A stretch of DNA of 64,000 nucleotides from Bugula neritina. Taxonomy: Eukaryota > Bryozoa > Gymnolaemata > Cheilostomatida > Bugulidae. The stretch's first letter is position 1, and each line of letters starts with the position of its first letter. This document shows positions 48,401-59,000 of the stretch, one piece after another. Made by a program: the position numbers and the translations under genes. Location of the stretch: the NCBI GenBank assembly GCA_964035545.1, contig OZ037767.1, positions 7,678,207 through 7,742,206 on the forward strand, written 5' to 3'. The notes beneath the pieces are model-generated. The model saw only the letters and a list, made by a program, of their open reading frames with translations, was not told where the DNA came from and did not search any database.

Positions 48401-51400
48401 ATGAGACTATTGATCGGACTGCTGTAGCAGTAGCAGAAGATAACAAGAGATTCCCAGTAAGTTAAAAACATATTGAACTTGGTGCTCAATATTTTTTAAT
48501 TAAAACACTCTGCGAATGCTGCCTACTATAGCTGTAAGAATAATACACATATGTAAATGTTATAGGCCACTATGCTCAAACAATATTTTTCATGCTAAAC
48601 TATTTGTAAAACTCACTTTTCTTTGAGAAGATTTGAACTTCTTTAAGGGAGACAATTCCTGTCTGCTCTCTAGAAACAGCAATGTACTTAAACCTTCCTA
48701 CATTACTGAGTTCAATGACATGGAGGTAGTTTATTGGATCACTCTGAGTAGAGATAACTTCCCAGTCAGATGTAGAGGGATATGAAGTAGTGGATACTGT
48801 CTCTCTGTTAGAACCCCACACAGTTATATTTGATAGTCTGTAACCTAAAATATAATGTTTGCCATACACAACTTATACACTTATAACACATTATCATATG
48901 TTAAAAAGTGTTCACAACAACAACCACTGTTAAATGCTAAAACTGTGGTAATAAACTCAACAGTACATTTTCATACAGGGTTATATAGTGTTAGCAACTG
49001 AATTACACTTTATACAGACAAACATCCTAAAGTGATGCAAATGGACATTCCACCATCATGCAGTTATGTCAAAAGTAAAAATGATTTTAATAAAAAGTTA
49101 TGCACCAATGTTGAAATATGCTTTTCTATACATACAGCTAAATGTTAAAGCAGTTTTTAATCATGTTTCGTTATTGCAAATGTTTTATATCATAAATGTT
49201 TCAAACTTGAAATTTACTTTCAGAGAAATAAACTGTTAGAGAAACTGAATTCACACAGAATATGTAAGCTTTAGAAAAAGAAGCTACTCATGCAGTACAA
49301 ACTTTTAGGAAATCAAAATTCCGCTGGTATTTCAAACAGTCGTATCTATTGTAGTGAACAGTATGCAAACCTTATAAGTTGCATTTTGCCTATTTATATA
49401 TGATTTTTTTTCAGGTTAGCTGTGTCTACAGTAAACTCTTGGCTCTGAAAACGGTCAGTTTGCCAAAGCCTGTGTCACTGGAAAGGTCATTTTGTAGACA
49501 ACCAAATAAGATTGAAGGTGTGCATGAGGTAGGGCCTAATAGAGCGAGGAGGAATAAATGCAACCACGAACCTAACTTCCTTATATCTGTCATACAATGG
49601 TAATAGTGTCCGCAACGTCAATATACTAGACTTGGCTAGCATTTGATAGGTCAATAGATTTATTGAACAAAGTCAAGATGTGAAATTAAACAAAAAATAT
49701 TGTCATTTTAACTTAAACTCATGCAAGTTGATAGTCACCATCCCTGTTGGAAACCCTTGATAGAATGGGTTTTTATCGAATTTGGCTATAAAGACTTATT
49801 CAGAAAGGTCACAGAAGAAATTGTGACTAGATGCTTTTTTAACATCACCAATGACTTATGTCAGGTTAGAACCCATGACGTCATGTTTACTCGGCAAATA
49901 ATCCATAAACCCCTTAACCAAGGCTGCTCTTTATTGTTGTTTAAACATACTTTTTTAATATTTTCAAGAGCTAATAAATAATATCACGTATTTTTCAAAA
50001 GAAAAATCATTTATAGCACAAAAGAAACAGGATAACTCATTAGTGTTATAAAAACCGATTATATAAATGAAAAAGTAGGGGTAAGGGGGGGGGCACAACG
50101 GTCATAGGGGTACAAAAAGCCGCAGCCAAATTGTGAAAAAACTTATTGACTTAGAGTTGTGATTTTCTTTTCATAAAAATGTATTGACATTGTTATTCAG
50201 CCATTGTAGTTTCAACACTTGCGAAACATATGTGTTGAAAAGGCAAGTAAAACTGGTTTTACCTACTGTTTGTAAATTTTTTAAGATGTCATTAAAGCTT
50301 TACAACTTTTTACATTCAAAGGCAACAAGCTTAGATTTTACTGATATTGTTGCCATTGCTTGTCTCTACCTTGCTTAACTAGTATAACAGCAAACTCTAA
50401 AATGAATTTTCATTGAAGCACATTTATTTTCAAACAACGGAACACTCACTGTCACACACATGAGGCGCTCTACTAACGTCATATGATGGTCAAGAGCCTT
50501 CTACCTCATCAGAGGTAATCAGAAGTAATTTGACCACCCGGGCACAATTGGCCACGCTGACCGAGGCACAATGGGCCACCTGATTATTGCACCCTGATCA
50601 CTGTCATTAGTTTGTTTGCCCAAAAAGTTGGTTGAAATGTTACTAAAATCTATAGATATAGCCATTTCTGACCTGTTTGTAAAATATCAAAGACATCATG
50701 GTAAGACTACAAAACTACAAGGTGAAGCTCCCCTAATATATATACATCTGGAGAGGTTAAATCTTTACCATTTTATACATAATACAAAACACTCTGTTGT
50801 TGCTACTAGAACATAATCATGATATTCATTATACTCAGACATTGTATCATTGAGGGAATATACAAGTATTTGACTAAAATAAATTGTGATTTGCTCATTT
50901 GCTCCCCCCCTCTCCCTTCCGTACTCCAGCCACAAACTGAAGCTATGCACCTTAGCTAGTTCATAGAAAAAAGTCCACTCGGAATGTTGTAGTACATGTT
51001 ACTAAGGTTTTTTTCAGATAACAGTTCCTCTGAAGTGAAAATAAAAAAACATTTTTAGTTCTAAACAGTAATGATAATGGCACCGAAGAAATGAGGGATG
51101 TGCATTTAGTTTTGCCTTTCCCTGCTATCTGTGGTAGCACAAACTGTACAGCTAAAACATGAATAATTTTTATTTATTTGTAATATTAAATAAATAAATA
51201 TCAGATGCAACAAAATCTGCTAAGTTTCAATGTACTTGTTGTGTCCCACCCAGTGGCCCATTGCACCCCGGTACCTGGGCACAATGGGCCAATTTTTTCG
51301 TTATAAAAATTTTGTTATTCTGAAAGTTGTGAGAGAGATAGAAACAAAAATTGATACTTGTAATAGACAACAGATGCAGCATTAGGACTAAAGATTATTG

Positions 51401-52915
51401 AACTAGTAACTTGAAAAACAGAAGAATGAGAGCAAAAAATGCAAAATTTGGCCCGTTGTGCCCCCCCCTCCATTACCCTTAATGCTTGTGCCGAATGACA
51501 ATATTAACTTCTAGCTATAAAAGTTGTTTTTTACCACAGAATAAACAAAATATTGCAGTAAAGTAACTAATGAAGTTTTTTTTACCTAGCTGATAACAGT
51601 GAAATAACTGACTTAAATTACATTAATACTAAATTGTAGCACTTATGTTGCAAATGTAAACTATCCTGTTGCATTGTAACACTTATGTAAGCAACATGTA
51701 ATAAAAGCAGTCAGTAGATTATGAATAAAAACACATGACTAATTACTATATTAATAATCCTTATTAGCAGCATTAAATATGAGAGTGGCGTCATTATTAT
51801 ATTTTAAGATACAATGGTGAGCTTATAACTTTCGAAGCAAATTCTTGATCATACAGCATTTTTTCATCTTTCAACATACAAAATGAGGTCAAAAAGACCT
51901 AAATGTCAAAAACTATGCTGCAGGAGTAACTCCAGAAGTTAAATGCCGGCTTATATGAAAAATTCTTGAATATCTTATAATAAGCAAAAACTAATTTTTG
52001 TGTTTGCTTCACTTGTGTGTTACTAAAGACCTAAAACATATATTAACAGGAGTAAGTAAATAATTTTTTCAAGTCATATTACTTATATATATAATAAAAA
52101 ATACAGTGTAAACAACTTTTTTTCAAAATATAGAAACTAATTTGTCATGTTAACTTTAAATTACAATTATTACACTATATAATCAGATAGGTAGTGGTTT
52201 GTCTTAAATTAATCAATGAAGAAACAGTATGAAGTAAACTTAATGTATTCCATATTTAAACTGTTTCTATCACTTACATAGGATATTACAATGCATATGT
52301 ATGCTGTATGCAGTATATCTATCATTCTACACGACTATATTAAATATATAGACAATGTCAACAATGACAATGACAAGACAACAGTAAAGATATTCAATAT
52401 TTTTGTGAGTGAAAAACCTTTGAAAATTGAAAGGCCTCAGTTAATTTGCAGAAGTACAGTAATAAATTTTATAGATGGATGGTTTCATGAGCCAAAAATG
52501 TTTCAGTTGGCTATACATAATTACCTTTGAGCAGGAATAAAACAAGTTTATAGGTTGTTGAGTAAAGAATATTAACAAAAGCAGATACTTACTGAAATAT
52601 CCCTGTCTATTGTAGAGTTCAATCCACTGAACATTATACGTGTCTTCTAAATCAACCATCCAGAACTGTTTCGACTTGTCTTGCGTATGGGTTACTAAGA
52701 AATCAGCTGTATCAACAGCAGCTATTACTCCATCAACACCATAACTTGAAAAATGACTGCTATATGGGATGACAGTTTCGATGTAGGTGCTGCTTTCATG
52801 TGTTGTTTTTCTGTACGCCAAGTTATCTAAAAATTATAAGAAATAATATATATATAAGTATATATATAAGTATATATATAAGTATATATATAAGTATATA
52901 TATAAGTATATATAA

Positions 52916-53010
<95 letters not shown>

Positions 53011-53014
53011 AATA

Positions 53015-53098
<84 letters not shown>

Positions 53099-56000
53099 TA
53101 TATATATATATATAAATATATATATATATAATATACTATACTCTAATCTACACTATCACTACTATACTATATACTCTCATCACACCCATCCCCACCCTAA
53201 TAGTAGTGTACTATCTACCTGTACCTACAGAGTGCTGGACTGAGCAAATAAGGGGGTGCAAATGGAAGGGTAGAGCATAACAGGAATCATACTGAAAACA
53301 TGGAACCTATCAAGTGGCAGCATCATAAAATACATTGATTTATTCATATATTTAGCCTACTCATGAGAAAAAAAGATGCAAACATTGATTCTTTGAGAAA
53401 TAAAACTTTTTAGAAATAAACCCACAAGTGATAATTGTAATCATGGTCTTTTCTTATTTAGTAGATTTCTATTTACTAGAAATATTGTGCTTTTAAATTC
53501 TAAGAGTTTACCGGTTTTCTTAAAAAATTAAATCTGTTCAATCAATTTTACAAAATAGGTATACTTTTTAACAATATCCAAATTAAATGTTATGAAAATG
53601 ATTGTAGATAAAATGTAAACGTCTTTGGTCTTTTTTATGACTTTATCCACGTTGCAGTAACTGTACAAAGTCTAGTTTTAAATATAAGTAAAAATCAGTT
53701 TTTAATATAACATAATACATACCAACATCTTTAAAATGAAACCATTTTTAAAAAGATATTATTTATACCCACACAGGATAGTTAAGGGCAACCTTTTAGC
53801 TGCAACTGCCTTGCTGAGGTTTGCATTGTAATCATATAAGAATTCAGTACCAGTAAAATAAAATCTCACCTAATTGTGCTAGAGTCAAAATTTAAAAACT
53901 ATGTTGTAGATCTTCTTTTTCTCCAGTGTAAGTTTTTTGGAAATTTCAATTTTCATTTTTTTTGCGAAGTTATAGACAAAAAACTGCCGAATTTTGGCCA
54001 ATTTTGCCTGAAAAGCTGACTTTTCAGTACCAGTAAAATATCTCAGCAGCAAAGCATGATATCTAAATAAAAATTGCACTGCTGGAATCCTGAGATATTT
54101 CTCCAGTGTAAGTTTTTTTCTTTTTTCAATAACTCTGCTAGATTGCTCATAAATTGGTGATTTATACACTGAAAATGCCATATTTTCTCATAAGAAACTA
54201 GCAGCGCGCAGCGCTTCACCCTTCACTGAGCACGTAGGGATGAGAAGATATTGGCGCCTACATAATAATTACAGGCTAGCTAGCTGGCAGGCTATAATGA
54301 ATCGCTTGCTTTGTACTTTGTTTATGTAGCACCCATAATGGAATGTTGATAGATAACGCAGCCCTAACGAAGGTTGCTGCTTATTGGTTGTAGTTTAATC
54401 TTAGGCTAAACAATTACAAGTAGGCAACACGCATGCCACCCGCAGAGCAATATTATTCAAGAACCCAAACTACATTTTGAGAGAAATTTATGATATTCTT
54501 AGTGAGGATGCCCTTAACTATCCTGTGCACATTGAGTTTTCTCTTCATGAAATGGCGCTCAGTTACAAACTTTTAGGATTTCAGCACGCAATTGTGATGA
54601 AAATTAGGCTAGCAATAGGCTGAAAGTTTTTTAATGTGTTGTATATAATATAGTTGTTAGGCGCTAGAAATATCAAGATCGTAGCTATTTGTGAAAGGTG
54701 AGTTTGAGTCCCTGAAAATTGACAATTTTGAAAAATTGTCAAATTTTTGGCCCAAAAACGTAATGCAACAGAAAATTTTTCTCAACATCTATGGCATATT
54801 TGATGCTTTGATTTGAATGACAATAAATAGAACTATCACTCATAAAAGTATGAAAGGTTTGTCTTGAATCGACTCCGGGATATAAATTCATGAAGTTGAC
54901 CTACGGTACCGAAAACCATGAAAAAAGTATACCGATTTTTTACCAACCTATGCTCACAAAAAGTGCCATTACTACAAAGCTATTAAAAATTAAGGGCTAA
55001 TATTTGATATATTTTTATTTGACATGTCCTGGAATACTCTACTGAAATTTAAAAAAAAATTGATATCAGGTCGGTTTTGGCCTTTTTGCACGTCTACTCT
55101 CAACTGCATCAGCGTAAAAAAAGACTGGAAAATGTGGTTGTGGCACGTGACTGGGGCATCTCACAACCGGCGGATTAATTTCACTCGGTGTTCCGCCCAT
55201 GTAAAAGTCTGTTTCTACGTTGAGCCCACAACTCCTGTAATTGACTGATGGCTCTTCTGTATAGCATCCCGCTGGACTTACATACTCGCCGCTTTGATCG
55301 CAGTCACATATGAAGTCTTATAGGTATTGGGGGGGGGTTGCCTGGTACGTTGCCCTCGTCTTTATAGGAAGGCCGTGAACTCACCTGTAGACTATCAAGT
55401 TCAGGCTTCTGAAGTGACGGTGGCCGACCTGGCGCCGGAGGCGGTGGACTCACTTCCGTTGGGAGAAGCGGTCGTTCGTCTCTCACCAGATCCTCTTCCC
55501 ACGACACGACCATTTCACATTTGGGTTCATGCCGCTGTTGCCCACGCGTTGCTGTCAGCCTCCGGGGCTCCAAAAAGGTGGAGTGTGTCTTTCCCACCGC
55601 CTCAGGGCTGGCCCAATGCGGCTTCAAGCAAGCATTATCTTGAATGAACCCTTGTCCTCAGCGCTTAATCTTGTAGGTATGGTTGCGCATTGCCTCAACT
55701 ACTACGTAGGGCCCATGAATTTGGGCTGTAGTTCAGCCGCCTGTTCGAGACGGCTATGGTGGTTGACCATCCATACCCAGTCTCTCATTTGATAGAGGGG
55801 TGGTTTTTCTGAGTCTTCACACCACACCTGCAACTGGTTCTCTCGCAGCATTTCGTGTGCGGTCCTCATCCGTTCCACTGGCTCACTGACATACTCAGGG
55901 ACCGAGTTATCCTGCTCAGGGACATGATAGGTAAGGTGGTCGGGGACCCGAGTCTTTCGATTGAGCATCAGGATATTGGGGGTCTCACCACTACTGTTTT

Positions 56001-59000
56001 GTGGGAAACTGCGATAGGTACGCATGACTTGCGGCAGAACTGTATCCCATTCCTCCTGACTGTGGCGAAGGAGCAGACTCCGGAGGGCATTATCTAACAT
56101 TCGGTTATTGCGCTTCACCACCACGTTGCCTTGTGGATGGTAGGGGATGGTCTTGCTCTGATTTACTCCCCAGAGGCGACAGAAGTCACTCATTAGCTGA
56201 GACAAAAATTGAGCACCTTGGTCTGAATGTATCTGTTCGGCAAAGCTGAAATAACAGAACACATTTTGATCCAGAACCAGGGCCACCGGTCGGAGTCGAC
56301 GCATCTGAAATAGCCAGGGCGTCGGCTCACCTGGTAAAGTGGTTAGTCAACACTAGGATCTAGCTGTTGCCTCTAAGAGTTGGAGGCATGGGTCTGACCA
56401 GGTCGACAGCTACCACTTGCCACGGCCGTCCAGTGTGTAATCTCCGTCATTCCGCTTCACCAGGGAGATGACCATGTTTACTGGCCAGGCAGATTTCGCA
56501 CTGTCTTACTCTGAGTCGCGCGTCACATCCCATCCTAGGCCAATACCACCGGAGTTGCAACTTGGCGATCACCTTCTGGACTCTTGCGTGAGCCTGTTTG
56601 TGGGTATCCCAAATCAACCCTTGGCGTGTTTTGACTGTAGTGTGGCAGCCCCATGACTGTTGAATTAAAATTGAAAGAAATCCTACAGCTATAGCCACAT
56701 TTACCCCATAACCATGATTACACATAGAGAAAAAATCTTTTGCTAAGGCATGGGGGGCAAACCTTGCCCTACAGTGTGCTAGCCAGCGCCCGTAACCTCT
56801 GGACCACACAGGCTTTGCCACAACCATAGCACTATATGAGTAATTATCATTATATAAATATCTGGAGACACAGATGGGCATATAATTATTAGACTATAAT
56901 ATGTTGATTAGCAGTGGATAGCTGTAGATAATCTTGAAAAACTAACCCAAAAGTTAAAAAATAAGTAGCCTGCATATTACTAGTTACAAAAATATGTCTG
57001 AAATAGACAGGTATAGCATGCTATTGTCTATTAGAGTTTGCAGTTGTGGTCCAAAATATAAATTAAACTGTATGCTATTACATAAGCTTATGCATGTAAA
57101 ATGTGATGACAACACTAAGTTTGAAGAAAACAACATACTTGGAGAAAACTTTGACAATAGTGTGCTATTTTCTTCATACAGTAGCACACGTTATAGGACC
57201 TATACTCTATAGCATAACTCTCTAATCATATAAATCTTTATGAAGCCCACAGCTCATGTAAGGGTGACAATGCAATTTGAAACGAAAAGTTATGTTGCTG
57301 CATTGTGTTTAAGGTGTATTATGAAGAAAAATTGGGTTTTTGGTAGCCTACCCAACGGTATTCTACAATGCAGCTCATATGCTAGCAGTTGTAATAAGTA
57401 CTTATAATAGCAAGGTTACTATCATGGCTAGCTCTGTGCAGTATGTAACCTCTTGAATAATTGCGCCAATTTTGAACCCTCATAGAAGTTTGCCAAGATA
57501 TCATATCACAGCCAGCCACAGGAGACAAAGCATCACAGTTATTCATATAATATACTGATGCACTTGGTAGCAGATTGGCTAATCAAATAATATTTTATAG
57601 TTCAACACCCTTTACTTGGGAAATACAGCCTTTTTAGGTTTACCTAACAAACCATGGAAATATCAAAACTAATATTCTAATAATTGAGAGGTACATTTTG
57701 GAAACTACGTTAATTGCACTTGTTTGCACAATTACAATAATAAAATATATAATGCAATATGATAAAAAACAGATAATATTATATAATATACTATAATGAT
57801 CATAATATAACATTATAGGTAACATGACTGCATTTTATAACTCGAATGGTTGCCAATTCTGTAATTACATCAAAAATTAAGATAAGAAAGTTAAACTAGC
57901 TAGGCAGCAGGTTGAAATAAAGCAGATTCCTAAAACATGAAATCATGATTTGACAATTGTTTTGTTTAGGCTAACCAACCTAGGAATACAAAATTGGGTT
58001 TTAGCTGACAGGTCATAGCATGGAACTTTTGAGCTAGCAGCACTGGCACTTGTTAAGTATAAGCAAACTTAGTGAAGTGAGACTAACAAGCACCCAACTA
58101 CAGTATAATTATTAAGATACAATAACAAGTCAGGAACTAGAATGAGTTAGAAAAAATGTGGAAGGGGACTATGTTTTTCAACAAGCTATATCTTTGACAT
58201 GAATTGGCTTTTGAAAAAATTAAAAAATTATATTGGAGAACATAGGTTTCTTTATTTTTTCATATGTTTTTTGTTGCTGTAACATTCAACCTGTTCAAGC
58301 TATCAGTGGAACATTGTTCATATAGAGAGTAAAGCACCTGGCAAGCACCTGGCACAGAGCCAGAAACTAAAAAGCGTGACCTTAAACCAACTGTGATTTT
58401 CTTTTTATATATATATTATTCTGTTCTCTTTTTGGGCTGATGTTTTATAGCAGGTGAATGTGCCGTTCGATAGGTCGGGCAGTGTAATGATTTGTATAGA
58501 GTTATCTTTAATATATCGAAAGGACAACTCCCCTGCTACTCCTCTATTATCGTAATACTAGCGTCCATCGTTTACCCAGCTTGCTAGTAACTGCCTTCTA
58601 GGCTACTAACATGCCCTATGGACAATAGAAGGAGCTTAGTAATTAGAGCTGACAGATATCACGCTAAGATAGCCAGCAGTCAGACAGCAGGATAGCTATA
58701 ATTAGGTTGTACATATTGTCTGCAGTTATGCAAGTGTTTTCCTGATGTTGTATAGTTTTACTTCTGTATATCGAAATTAAATAAAGCATATAATTAACTT
58801 TAACTCTGCGTAGTGGCATTGCTTTAAATAACTTGACAATTAGTGAATGCACAGTTTCACAACAATTTTCTGCTTTGTTATATTATTATTGCACTGTTGA
58901 ATGTGGATTATTATGTGATTTCAAGTTTCACGCTGCCTAATTAGGCATAATAAAAAACAAATCAAATTCCAATTGGTGAAAATTAAATAGTTTCTAGAGT

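Noticed and set aside
49721-49981. 86-codon frame with a partial match in gene A intron (7730-7990)
   Set aside because: The match is aligned intron; the reading frame is not kept in the other copy and no motif is seen.
52800-53012. Open frame rich in Ile-Tyr
   Set aside because: Translation of the TA/AT minisatellite.
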